A stretch of 50,772 nucleotides of DNA, from NCBI GenBank assembly GCA_029261965.1, contig JAJDAH010000098.1, positions 1-50,772 of the forward strand, in the 5' to 3' direction. The position numbers were made by a program, and so were the translations under genes. The notes under the pieces were generated by a model. It saw nothing but the letters and a program-made list of their open reading frames with translations. It ran no database searches and was not told the origin of the DNA. The DNA is from Polyangiaceae bacterium (GTDB taxonomy: Bacteria > Myxococcota_A > Polyangia > Polyangiales > Polyangiaceae). Shown here in pieces: positions 40,408 to 48,050 of the stretch. How positions within the stretch are numbered: position 1 is the stretch's first letter; every line of letters starts with the position of its first letter.

Positions 40408-41970
40408 TCAGCCGATGTCGCGAGCGGCAATGTGGGCGGCGTTGAAGCCGCACATGCCGTGCACGCCGGCTCCCGGGTGGGCGTAGCTCGAGCACAAATA
40501 GAGGCGTTCGACCGGCATGCGATAGCGAAAGTACGGAAACACCGGCCGCCAGATCAGCTGCCGATGCCAAGCGTTCGAGCCGCCCCCGAGATCGCCGCCG
40601 ACCAGGTTGGCGTCCATCTTCTCCAAATCCGGTGGGGCGACGATGCGCCGGCCGAGGATCTTCTTCTTGAAGCCTGGGGCCAAACCCTCGATGCGGTCGT
40701 CGACGCAATCGGCGAATCGTTCACGATGTGCGCTCCAGCCGCCTTCGATGGACGGCGGAACGCGGGAGTAGCACCAGAGCGTGTGCTGGTTGCGCGGTGC
40801 GCGGGTGGGATCGGCGAGGCTCTGCTGCCCGACGACCAGATAGGGTTGCTCCGGGAGGTTTCCGCTTCGCACGCGCCGGGTGAACTCGGACAGGTCGTCG
40901 AGGCTCTCGCCGGCGTGCACGACCGCGCTCTTCCGGGCGAGCTCCGAGCTCCACGGCACTGGCCCCGACAGTGCCCAGTCGAGCTTGAAGGTTCCCCACC
41001 CGCGAGGAAATGCACGCATCTTGCCGAGCACCCGTCCCGGCACCGCTTCCGGCGGAAGCAGATCGAGCAGCAAAGACGGGGCGCCGGTGTTCGCCAGGAT
41101 GGCTTCTTTGGCCGCTATCTCGTCTCCGTCGTCGAGCTGGACGGCGCTCGCCCGTCCGCCACGAACCACGATTTTCGAGACGCGACGTCCGAGCTCCACA
41201 CGGCCCCCGTGGCGCTCGACGATGCGCACGAGCGCGTTGGCGATCGATTGTGCGCCGCCCTCGGGCACGGGGTAGCCGCCAGTCGTCGCGGTGAGGCCGA
41301 GCATGTAGCCGAGCGCCGCGCCGAAGCGGTCGTCGGGACCGACGTCGACGTGCAGCGCGAGGCCCGGAAGCACGCGTCGCGCCGCTTCGCTCTCGAACAA
41401 GCGGCTCGAAAAACCGCGACCGCTCGACGTCATGATGCGGATGAGCTTGAGCGCGTTGAGGAAGCCAATGCGGACCATCGGGCCGATGGCGGGCACCGGA
41501 AGCAGGAGCGCGTCGAGCAGTGTCGATTCGATCTTTCCGTGCCAGGCCGCGAGCTTGCGCCAAGCATCGCCGTCGGCGGCGGTGCCGAAGTGCCGAGCCG
41601 TCACATCCGGATCACGGGAGATGCACGCGACGCTCCCGTCTTTGGCGGGATGGCAGCTCTCGAGCTCGGCGTTGCGCCAGACCACGCCCTCTTCTTCGAG
41701 GCGGAGGTGCCGAAAGGCGGGGCTCGGCCGGCCGAACGGAAAAAACGCCGCGCCCACATCGTGGCGGAAACCCGGCAGGGTGCCCTCTTCGGTGCCGACC
41801 GCCCCGCCGGGCCGTTTGGGATTCGCTTCGAGTACGAGCACTTTGAGTCCAATGCCCGCGAGCACGCTCGCTGCGACGAGACCGTTTGGTCCCGAGCCGA
41901 TGACGATGACGTCCGGATCTCGAAGCACGCTCGGGCAATGTAGGGACCCTGGCGCCTCGGGCCAAGCCAC
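40408..41970 (-). CDS. FAD/NAD-binding oxidoreductase, phytoene desaturase (CrtI) / PYROXD2-like
   Basis: 520 residues from the GTG at 41970, or 506 from the GTG at 41928, which sits closer to the conserved start. The dinucleotide motif is DVIVIGSGPNGLVAASVLAG (GxGxxG) followed by VLVLEANPKRPGGAV. The middle has GGYPVPEGGAQSIANALVRI and VELGRRVSKIVVRGG, typical of CrtI-type enzymes. The end is RLYLCSSYAHPGAGVHGMCG, the conserved FAD-binding C-terminal motif. It lacks carotenoid neighbours, so a carotenoid substrate is not supported. It diverges from ruvC. Confidence 0.85.
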   Translation of the reverse strand: MAWPEAPGSLHCPSVLRDPDVIVIGSGPNGLVAASVLAGIGLKVLVLEANPKRPGGAVGTEEGTLPGFRHDVGAAFFPFGRPSPAFRHLRLEEEGVVWRNAELESCHPAKDGSVACISRDPDVTARHFGTAADGDAWRKLAAWHGKIESTLLDALLLPVPAIGPMVRIGFLNALKLIRIMTSSGRGFSSRLFESEAARRVLPGLALHVDVGPDDRFGAALGYMLGLTATTGGYPVPEGGAQSIANALVRIVERHGGRVELGRRVSKIVVRGGRASAVQLDDGDEIAAKEAILANTGAPSLLLDLLPPEAVPGRVLGKMRAFPRGWGTFKLDWALSGPVPWSSELARKSAVVHAGESLDDLSEFTRRVRSGNLPEQPYLVVGQQSLADPTRAPRNQHTLWCYSRVPPSIEGGWSAHRERFADCVDDRIEGLAPGFKKKILGRRIVAPPDLEKMDANLVGGDLGGGSNAWHRQLIWRPVFPYFRYRMPVERLYLCSSYAHPGAGVHGMCGFNAAHIAARDIG

Positions 41971-42036
41971 TCCGCGCCGTTCTCGACGGCGACGGCATTC
42001 TTTCCCTCACCCGCGGAGGCTGCTACTTGAATCCCG

Positions 42037-42597
42037 GTGATTACGGTTGGCATCGACCCCGGAACTCGTCGCCTCGGATGGGGCGTCGTCCGGCGCGACG
42101 GGAACCGGATCCGCCACGTGGCCCACGGGGTCATCGTTCTCGACCCGAAGAAGTCGCTCGCCCAGCGCCTGCATCGAATCGAGCTCGAGCTCGTGCGCGT
42201 GCTCGAAGCGCACCAACCCGACGTCGGGTCGGTGGAAACGCTCTTCTTCCACAAGGATGCCCAAGCGGCGGCGAAGCTCGGGCATGCGCGCGGTGTCGTG
42301 CTCTCCAGTCTCGTCCGCGTGGGCGTCGACGTCGCCGAGTATCAACCGACCCGCGTGAAGCGCACGGTCACCGGTCGCGGCCACGCCGACAAGAGGCAGG
42401 TCGCCGAGATGGTCCGCGCCCTGCTGTCGCTCGACGAAGTTCCGCCTAGCGACGCGGCGGACGCGCTCGCGCTCGCGTTGACCCACCTGCGCCTCGGCCC
42501 CGCCGCCGAAGCAGTCGCTGCTCGGCAGCCCACGGCTCGGTCGCGTCTGCCGGAGGCCCTGCGCCGTCGGCGGTCGAAACCCCGCCGCGCCGTCTGA
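42037..42597 (+). CDS. ruvC: Crossover junction endodeoxyribonuclease RuvC
   Basis: 186 residues from the GTG at 42037. The catalytic acids are all present: Asp7 in VGIDPGTRRLGWGVV, Glu67 in VGSVETLFFHKDAQAAAKLG, and Asp139 and Asp142 in PPSDAADALALALTH. YQPTRVKRTVTGRGHADKRQ is the conserved DNA-contact region. It cuts Holliday junctions at the end of recombination. ruvA and ruvB are not adjacent. The C-terminal 30 residues after the core are basic and Arg-rich. lolA starts 22 bp later, so the genes ruvC-lolA-ogt form a likely operon. Confidence 0.95.
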   Translation: MITVGIDPGTRRLGWGVVRRDGNRIRHVAHGVIVLDPKKSLAQRLHRIELELVRVLEAHQPDVGSVETLFFHKDAQAAAKLGHARGVVLSSLVRVGVDVAEYQPTRVKRTVTGRGHADKRQVAEMVRALLSLDEVPPSDAADALALALTHLRLGPAAEAVAARQPTARSRLPEALRRRRSKPRRAV

Positions 42598-42619
42598 GCC
42601 CGACCACCGATGGTGCCCC

Positions 42620-43285
42620 GTGAATCGGCGTAGCTTCGTTATCTGTTCCGTCGGGTCTCTCGCGACCGTCGGACTCGAAGCGCTGGGCAAGCCGAAAGAC
42701 GACGGCGAAGAAGCTCGGGCCGTCGCGCGGGGGGTTCAGGCCCTCTACGACAAGGCGATCACGTTCGAGTCGAAGTTCCGGCAGCGGTTCCGGCTGCCCG
42801 CTCACAAAAAAATCGAAAACCGAACCGGTCGCCTCTATTTCGAGAAGCCGACTAAGATGAGCTGGGTCTACGATGACGGAGATCGCGTCGCGTCCGACGG
42901 GAAGATCATCAGAATCTTCGACAAGAAGGATCGAACGCTCTACGTCGGGCCGGTCGACCGCAGTCAGTACCCCGCAGCCCTCGCTTTTCTGAGTGGTGAG
43001 GGCAATCTCGAAAAGACCTTCGACCTCGGGCTACTCGACTCGAAGCGTGTGCGCGCCGCCGGCGCCCTCGTGCTCGACTGCACACCCAAGAACCCCACCC
43101 CGGTGTACCAGCGCGTACTGCTCTACGTCGACGAGAAGCAGCATCACGTTCGGCGTGTGCTCATGGTCGACGCGCAGAAGGCCATCAATCGCTTCGACCT
43201 CGTCGAGTCGCGCGTGAACAAGCGGCTGCCGAAAGGGATCTTCACCTTTACGCCTCCGCGGGGAACGCGCATCATTCGGCCGTGA
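42620..43285 (+). CDS. lolA: LolA-like periplasmic lipoprotein carrier
   Basis: 221 residues from a GTG at 42620. The N-terminus has a Tat-like twin Arg (NRRSFVICSVGSLATVG). The mature part shows VQALYDKAITFESKFRQRFR, GRLYFEKPTKMSWVYDDGDR, DGKIIRIFDKKDRTLYVGPV and DAQKAINRFDLVESRVNKRL, the typical LolA half-barrel pattern. It ferries lipoproteins from the inner to the outer membrane, which suits the many predicted lipoproteins in this window. LolB and LolCDE are not nearby. Confidence 0.85.
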   Translation: MNRRSFVICSVGSLATVGLEALGKPKDDGEEARAVARGVQALYDKAITFESKFRQRFRLPAHKKIENRTGRLYFEKPTKMSWVYDDGDRVASDGKIIRIFDKKDRTLYVGPVDRSQYPAALAFLSGEGNLEKTFDLGLLDSKRVRAAGALVLDCTPKNPTPVYQRVLLYVDEKQHHVRRVLMVDAQKAINRFDLVESRVNKRLPKGIFTFTPPRGTRIIRP

Positions 43286-43827
43286 AGCCGCTAGTCGTTC
43301 GTCACGCGACCAAAAGCACGACGATTGGCGAAGTGACGGTTTTCGAGGGGCCGCGCGGTGTGCTCGCGGTCGCCCGAGGCAAAACCGATGCGGCGGCCAC
43401 GGGCGCCAGCATCGAAGAGAAGCTCGGCGCGGAGCTCCGAGTATCGCGACGGCTCGCGTCGCTCGACGAGCTCGTCGAGTACTTTCGCGGCAAACGGCGA
43501 GAGTTTGACGTGCCGGTCGACCTGTCTCTGGTCACGGGTTTTCGCCGCCGAGCGCTTCGGGCGCTCATCAAAGTTCGCTTCGGTCAGCTGGTGACCTACG
43601 GCGAGCTCGCCGCTCGAGCCGGTAGCCCCGGCGGATCCCGCGCCGTTGGTGGCGCGATGCGCACCAACCCCATTCCGTTCATCGTGCCGTGTCACAGGGT
43701 CGTCGCCGCGGACGGCTCCCTCGGTGGATTCACCGGCGGCCTCGACATCAAGAGAAAGCTACACGAACTCGAAGGAATCGAGCCCCGTGCCGGCGGCTGG
43801 CCGACGACGCACAAGAAGACGCGATGA
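43282..43827 (+). CDS. ogt: Methylated-DNA--[protein]-cysteine S-methyltransferase
   Basis: 181 residues from a GTG overlapping the lolA stop (GTGA). The active-site motif NPIPFIVPCHRVVAADG contains Cys137. VRFGQLVTYGELAARAGSPG is the helix-turn-helix, with the arginine finger in SRAVGGAMRTNP. GGFTGGLDIKRKLHELEG is the usual tail. The N-terminal domain is weakly conserved, as in Ogt/AdaB types. It repairs O6-methylguanine by taking the methyl group onto its Cys. It converges with 43840-44307. Confidence 0.93.
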   Translation: MKPLVVRHATKSTTIGEVTVFEGPRGVLAVARGKTDAAATGASIEEKLGAELRVSRRLASLDELVEYFRGKRREFDVPVDLSLVTGFRRRALRALIKVRFGQLVTYGELAARAGSPGGSRAVGGAMRTNPIPFIVPCHRVVAADGSLGGFTGGLDIKRKLHELEGIEPRAGGWPTTHKKTR

Positions 43828-43839
43828 CCGCGCTCGCGC

Positions 43840-44307
43840 TTACTTGATCCAGAAGTGCTTCACGGCCCAGTCGACTTGGGCGGCGTGTTGCTCCATCAGC
43901 TCTTTGGTGCCGCCGGCTTCGTGGATGTAGATGGTGTCATCCGTCACGAAGAGGGTGACGTAGTACAGGTGCGGTCGCCCTTCTTCGTCGTGGCCGAAGC
44001 GGAGCTGAGTGCCGTCGATGCCCTGGGCGGTTTTTACGTCTTTGGTGTCGATGAGCGCGTATCCGCCTTGGTCGCGCATTCGGTTCTCGATGGCCCGCGC
44101 CCAGAAAGCACGTGAGCCTTCGGGATCGTGCTCGATCTCTCGCACGGCGAAGACCAGACCGTCGGCGCTGGCCGCGCGGTAGTCGAAGTCGTCGTAGTCG
44201 TTTTCGATTTCCACGAACTCCGGCGGCGTGGCCGCAGTGAAGCTCTGGCCGCAGGCAGCGGTAGCGGTGGCCACGACGAACGCGCAGAAAAGTTGATTGA
44301 AACGCAT
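43840..44307 (-). CDS. Hypothetical lipoprotein downstream of the DUF4349 gene
   Basis: 155 residues from the ATG at 44307. The signal MRFNQLFCAFVVATATAAC is followed by an acidic Tyr/Asp segment (FVEIENDYDDFDYRAASADG), then a mixed alpha/beta domain with EGSRAFWARAIENRMRDQGG, RPHLYYVTLFVTDDTIYIHE and WAVKHFWIK at the end. No family is recognised. It begins 11 bp after the DUF4349 gene and is probably co-transcribed with it, so a shared envelope role is likely. Confidence 0.75.
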   Translation of the reverse strand: MRFNQLFCAFVVATATAACGQSFTAATPPEFVEIENDYDDFDYRAASADGLVFAVREIEHDPEGSRAFWARAIENRMRDQGGYALIDTKDVKTAQGIDGTQLRFGHDEEGRPHLYYVTLFVTDDTIYIHEAGGTKELMEQHAAQVDWAVKHFWIK

Positions 44308-44318
44308 GACGATATCCC

Positions 44319-45302
44319 TCAGAGCTCGAGGAGTCGGCTCAAACCGAGCGAGCTGAGCCACCCGAACGGCAGGCGGAACTTGGGGTCGATCTTGTCGCTG
44401 GAGCGCGGCGCGAATTCGACGGTGATCGTCGAGAACGCAATGAGCTCGCGGAGCACCTTGAGCCGTCCTTCGAGTCTTTCCATTTCGGTGGTGACGCGCT
44501 CGAGCTCGCGTTGCACGGCGAGCGCCTCCTCGACGTTCTTCGCTTTGCCGAGCAGCTGCTCGAAGCGGTCGCGCACGGCGCGCAGATTCTTCAGCCGAGT
44601 CTGCATGTCGTAGAACTGCTCGGTGACGTCTTGCACGCTGACCTCTCGATGAATCACATCGCCGATCTTGGCGATCGTCTCGAGGGCGTCGTGGTACTTC
44701 TTCGTGGGGATCCGCACGACGATGACGGTGTCGTCGCGTCGAACCAGGTATCCGCCGGCTTCGCGGGCCAGTCGCTCGACCTTGTCGATCGACTTCTCCG
44801 TCTCGAACACGGCGACGTTCAGATGCGCCTTGTAGACGAGCAGCGGCGTGACTTTGCGACGGTCCGTCGAGCTCGCGGCGGTCGCCGACGTCGGTGATTC
44901 CTCCGTGGGTTTGCTCTTTGCTCGCGCCGGTTGTTGTTGCGGCGGCGGCGGGGGCGCGGGGGGGGGTGCTCCGGAGCTGCCGCCGCTGATCTCCACCTTC
45001 TTGGCGATGTCGCGGGTCGTGGCCCGAGCTGGCGCCGGGCTCGGCTCGCTGCGATAGTCCGCGGAGACCGTCCCCTCCATCATCTCGGCTTCGCTGTCGT
45101 CGTAGTCGCCATCCACGGCTCCTGCGGATTGGGGGTAGGCCCCGGGTTCCGCGGGGGACGTGGCGTAGTCTCCGCCCTTGGATTGGCCCGCGGCGCCGCA
45201 TGCCATGGCGAGAAGGGCACAGAGCATGACGGCAACGAGCGGCAACCGTCCGCTTCGGCCGAGAGCAGGTTTTTTCAAGTATTTCGCGTAGAAGCTGACC
45301 AT
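44319..45302 (-). CDS. DUF4349 lipoprotein
   Basis: 327 residues. The signal ends LLAMAC. A Pro/Ala/Ser-rich linker with a PPPAPPPPP tract leads to the DUF4349 domain from about residue 155 (LLVYKAHLNVAVFETEKSID, YLVRRDDTVIVVRIPTKKYH, ALETIAKIGDVIHREVSVQD). A coiled coil follows (LKNLRAVRDRFEQLLGKAKN, ELERVTTEMERLEGRLKVLR) and then a final conserved segment (AFSTITVEFAP). Ordinary DUF4349 proteins have a C-terminal membrane span after this; here the sequence ends RLPFGWLSSLGLSRLLEL, so the span is short or missing. The function of the family is unknown. Confidence 0.85.
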   Translation of the reverse strand: MVSFYAKYLKKPALGRSGRLPLVAVMLCALLAMACGAAGQSKGGDYATSPAEPGAYPQSAGAVDGDYDDSEAEMMEGTVSADYRSEPSPAPARATTRDIAKKVEISGGSSGAPPPAPPPPPQQQPARAKSKPTEESPTSATAASSTDRRKVTPLLVYKAHLNVAVFETEKSIDKVERLAREAGGYLVRRDDTVIVVRIPTKKYHDALETIAKIGDVIHREVSVQDVTEQFYDMQTRLKNLRAVRDRFEQLLGKAKNVEEALAVQRELERVTTEMERLEGRLKVLRELIAFSTITVEFAPRSSDKIDPKFRLPFGWLSSLGLSRLLEL

Positions 45303-45420
45303 TGACCCTCCCGAGGAACGCGGCCGACGCCGGCCATCTTACACCTGGCGGCGATCGGCGCCAGCGGCCGCTTGGCGGCGCCCTGTAACGCTTCGGCGTG
45401 CCGTACCGTATGCGAGGACG

Positions 45421-46272
45421 ATGAGCTGGCGCACGTGGGCTTGGATCGGCGTCCTGTCGAGCATCGGTTGCTCGCGGCCGACCGATACGCGTGCCGAGCT
45501 CGACCGTTCTCCGGTGGCGGCCAGCGAATCACTCCCCGGCCCCGCGCCCCGAGCGAGCAACGCGCCAGCCGCGGCGAAGCGCGCACCGATCGAGGCGGCG
45601 CCGGTGGCGGTCGTGGAGCTCTTCACGTCGGAGGGATGCTCGAGCTGTCCTTCGGCAGACAAAAATCTCGCGGAGATCGCCGAGTCTGCTGGCGACGACG
45701 TGTTCACGCTCTCCTTCCACGTCGACTATTGGAATTACCTCGGGTGGCGCGACCCGTTCAGCGACGCTCGCTTCTCCGCGCGCCAGAGGCGGTACGCTGC
45801 GGCCCGCGACACCCAGCGGGTCTACACGCCGCAGATGGTCGTCAATGGCGCCGCCGAGTTCGTCGGCTCGCGCTCTCGAAAGAGCTCGAGGGCCATCCGA
45901 GACGCCCTGAGCAAACCTGCCACCGCCACGGTCTCTCTCCGGGTCGAGGCTGGGCCGCAGGATCTCGTCGTGCACTACGCGGTGGGCGGAGAGGTGAGCG
46001 GCGCGCTTCTGAACCTCGCCGTCGTGCAATCGCAATCGGGCGTTTCAGTCCCGCGAGGTGAAAACGCCGGGCGCTCGCTGAGTCACGTCGACATCGTGCG
46101 AGTCTTCGAGACCGTTCGACTTTCGACCGAGGCCAAGGGCCGAGAGGTCCTGCTCTTACCGGTAGGCGTCGAGTGGAAACGGGCAGAGCTCGTGGGTTTC
46201 GTGCAGGACGCTCGCACGATGCAAGTCCGCGGCGGCTCGGCGGTTCGGGGCGGCTCGGCGGGAGTTCGATAG
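45421..46272 (+). CDS. DUF1223 thioredoxin-like lipoprotein
   Basis: 283 residues. The signal MSWRTWAWIGVLSSIGC is a lipobox type. After a Pro/Ala linker the DUF1223 domain begins with VAVVELFTSEGCSSCPSADK, where CSSC sits where thioredoxins keep their redox pair. FTLSFHVDYWNYLGWRDPFS and YTPQMVVNGAAEFVGSRSRK are the other family hallmarks. It is probably a periplasmic or outer-membrane redox protein. It diverges from the DUF4349 gene with 118 bp between starts. Confidence 0.88.
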   Translation: MSWRTWAWIGVLSSIGCSRPTDTRAELDRSPVAASESLPGPAPRASNAPAAAKRAPIEAAPVAVVELFTSEGCSSCPSADKNLAEIAESAGDDVFTLSFHVDYWNYLGWRDPFSDARFSARQRRYAAARDTQRVYTPQMVVNGAAEFVGSRSRKSSRAIRDALSKPATATVSLRVEAGPQDLVVHYAVGGEVSGALLNLAVVQSQSGVSVPRGENAGRSLSHVDIVRVFETVRLSTEAKGREVLLLPVGVEWKRAELVGFVQDARTMQVRGGSAVRGGSAGVR

Positions 46273-46339
46273 CGGCGAACGCCGCGGAAACATGGCCGTT
46301 TGGCGCTCGGGTTCCCCGTGGTAGTTCCCGGATCGCTGG

Positions 46340-47299
46340 ATGATCGAGGTCGAGAATCTCACCAAGGACTACGGGACGGTCGTCGCGGTCAAGGACCTGT
46401 CGTTCCGTGTCGGCAAGGGTGAGGTCGTCGGCTTCCTAGGGCCGAATGGCGCGGGCAAAAGCACGACCCTGCGCATCCTCGCTGGATTTCTCGGCTCGAC
46501 CCAGGGCCGCATCACGGTCAACGGCTTCGACATCGAGCAGCGTCCGATCGAAGCGAGAAGCTCGATCGGATACATGCCCGAGGCGTCTCCACTCTATCCG
46601 GAGATGCGTGTCCGGGAGTACCTCGGGTTTCGCGCCCAACTAAAGAAGGTCCCGCGCGCCAAGCGAGCGGATTCGGTCGGGCGAGCCATGCGGCAGGCCG
46701 CGGTCACCGAGATGGCCGACACGTTGATCCTGCATTTGTCGAAGGGCTATCGGCAACGCGTCGGTCTCGCCGACGCGCTCGTCGCTGGGCCGCCGCTCTT
46801 GATCCTGGACGAGCCGACCGCCGGGCTCGACCCCAATCAGATCCGGGAGGTTCGAAGCCTGATTCGCGACCTGGGAAAGGACCACACGATTCTGCTGTCG
46901 ACCCACATCCTGAGTGAGGTGGAGTCGACGTGTGATCGCGCCATCGTCATCGATCGGGGTCGGCTCGTCGCCGAGGGAGCCATCGAGCAACTTCGGGCGC
47001 AGCGCCACTCGAACGTCGTGCGGATAGTGGTCCGAGACGCCGCCGCCGTCGCCGATGCCGCGCTCGAGCAGGTCGAAGGTGTCGACGACATCGACGAGGC
47101 GGAAGGGCGCGACTCCGAGGATGGCCAGCGGGTGCTGTTGATCACTCTGAAGGACGGGGCGGTTCACGGTGACGTCATTCAGGCCGCCGTGTCGGCGCTC
47201 GAAGCCGCCGGCGTCGGTGTTCGGGAGGCAGCGCCGGAAAAAGCGACCCTGGAAGACGTGTTTGCCCAGCTCACCCGGGCCGAGGAGCACGAGGGCTGA
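46340..47299 (+). CDS. ABC transporter ATP-binding protein, GldA-like
   Basis: 319 residues. Walker A is GFLGPNGAGKSTTLR, the Q loop lies near IGYMPEASPLYPEM, the signature is LSKGYRQRVGLADALV, Walker B is LLILDEPTAGLDP and the switch His is in LLSTHILSEVE. The C-terminal 90 residues form the regulatory domain of ABC-2 exporters (VVRIVVRDAAAVADAALEQV). It is the first gene of a four-gene operon with a GldF-like permease, a GldG-like protein and a DUF4340 protein. In Flavobacterium the GldAFG complex is needed for gliding, while in other phyla the same set is annotated as a generic exporter. Confidence 0.92.
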   Translation: MIEVENLTKDYGTVVAVKDLSFRVGKGEVVGFLGPNGAGKSTTLRILAGFLGSTQGRITVNGFDIEQRPIEARSSIGYMPEASPLYPEMRVREYLGFRAQLKKVPRAKRADSVGRAMRQAAVTEMADTLILHLSKGYRQRVGLADALVAGPPLLILDEPTAGLDPNQIREVRSLIRDLGKDHTILLSTHILSEVESTCDRAIVIDRGRLVAEGAIEQLRAQRHSNVVRIVVRDAAAVADAALEQVEGVDDIDEAEGRDSEDGQRVLLITLKDGAVHGDVIQAAVSALEAAGVGVREAAPEKATLEDVFAQLTRAEEHEG

Positions 47300-47303
47300 G
47301 CGC

Positions 47304-48050
47304 ATGACGGGCTTTTTCGCCATCTATCGTCGCGAGATGCTCAGCTTGTGGGTGAGCCCGCTCGCGTGGGTGCTCACGTTCGTCTTTTTGCTGCTGCAAG
47401 GGGCGAGCTTCGCGTGGATGGTCAGCCACTTCGGCAACATGACCGATCTGTCCATCGACCGCGGGCCGGTTCAAGCGTACTTCGGTCAATCGATCTTCCT
47501 CATCGTCACGCTGCTCTTGATCTGTCCGGCGCTCACGATGCGGCTCTTTGCAGAAGAGCGCCGCAGCGGGACCATCGAAGCGCTCTTGACCGCTCCGGTC
47601 ACGCCCGCCGGCGTCGTCGTTGGAAAGTACGCCGCTACCCTCACCACCTACGTGCTGATGTGGGCTCCGACGCTCTTGTACATCGTCATCCTCCGCAACA
47701 CTGGACACGTGGACTGGCTCGTCGTCGCGGCGAGCTACGTCGGCGTGCTCGGCACCGGCGCGAGTTATCTGTCGGTCGGGCTCTTGATGAGCGCGATGAC
47801 GAGGAGCCAGCTCCTCGCGTTTCTGCTCACCTCTTTGGTCGTCTTCGGCTTGTTCATCATCGGCGTCGGCGAATACATTTTCGAGCCGGGCCCGTTCCGT
47901 GAAATCTGCGCGCACGTCTCGGTGCTGACGCAGATGGAGGAGTTCTCGAAAGGCGTCGTCGACGCTCGTCGGCTCGTCTACTTCGCGACGATGATTGTGC
48001 TGCCGCTCTTCATCACCTCGCGGGTCGTCGAGTCGTGGAGGTGGGGCTGA
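47304..48050 (+). CDS. ABC-2 type permease, GldF-like
   Basis: 248 residues from the ATG at 47304, 4 bp after the ATPase stop. Six membrane spans are visible (LAWVLTFVFLLLQGASF, IFLIVTLLLICPALTMRLF, LTTYVLMWAPTLLYIVIL, WLVVAASYVGVLGTGASYL, LLAFLLTSLVVFGLFIIGV and a last one near the end). AEERRSGTIEALLTAPVTPA is the conserved cytoplasmic coupling motif of ABC-2 permeases. Its stop overlaps the next ATG by one base (TGATG), so the GldG-like partner is translated together with it. Confidence 0.9.
   Translation: MTGFFAIYRREMLSLWVSPLAWVLTFVFLLLQGASFAWMVSHFGNMTDLSIDRGPVQAYFGQSIFLIVTLLLICPALTMRLFAEERRSGTIEALLTAPVTPAGVVVGKYAATLTTYVLMWAPTLLYIVILRNTGHVDWLVVAASYVGVLGTGASYLSVGLLMSAMTRSQLLAFLLTSLVVFGLFIIGVGEYIFEPGPFREICAHVSVLTQMEEFSKGVVDARRLVYFATMIVLPLFITSRVVESWRWG

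Noticed and set aside
40432-41943. 503-codon plus-strand frame over the CrtI-like gene
   Set aside because: Shadow of the oxidoreductase on the other strand, no recognisable motif.
40408-41970. Carotenoid biosynthesis cluster
   Set aside because: The CrtI-like gene stands alone, with ruvC and a glycosyltransferase as neighbours and no phytoene synthase or cyclase nearby.
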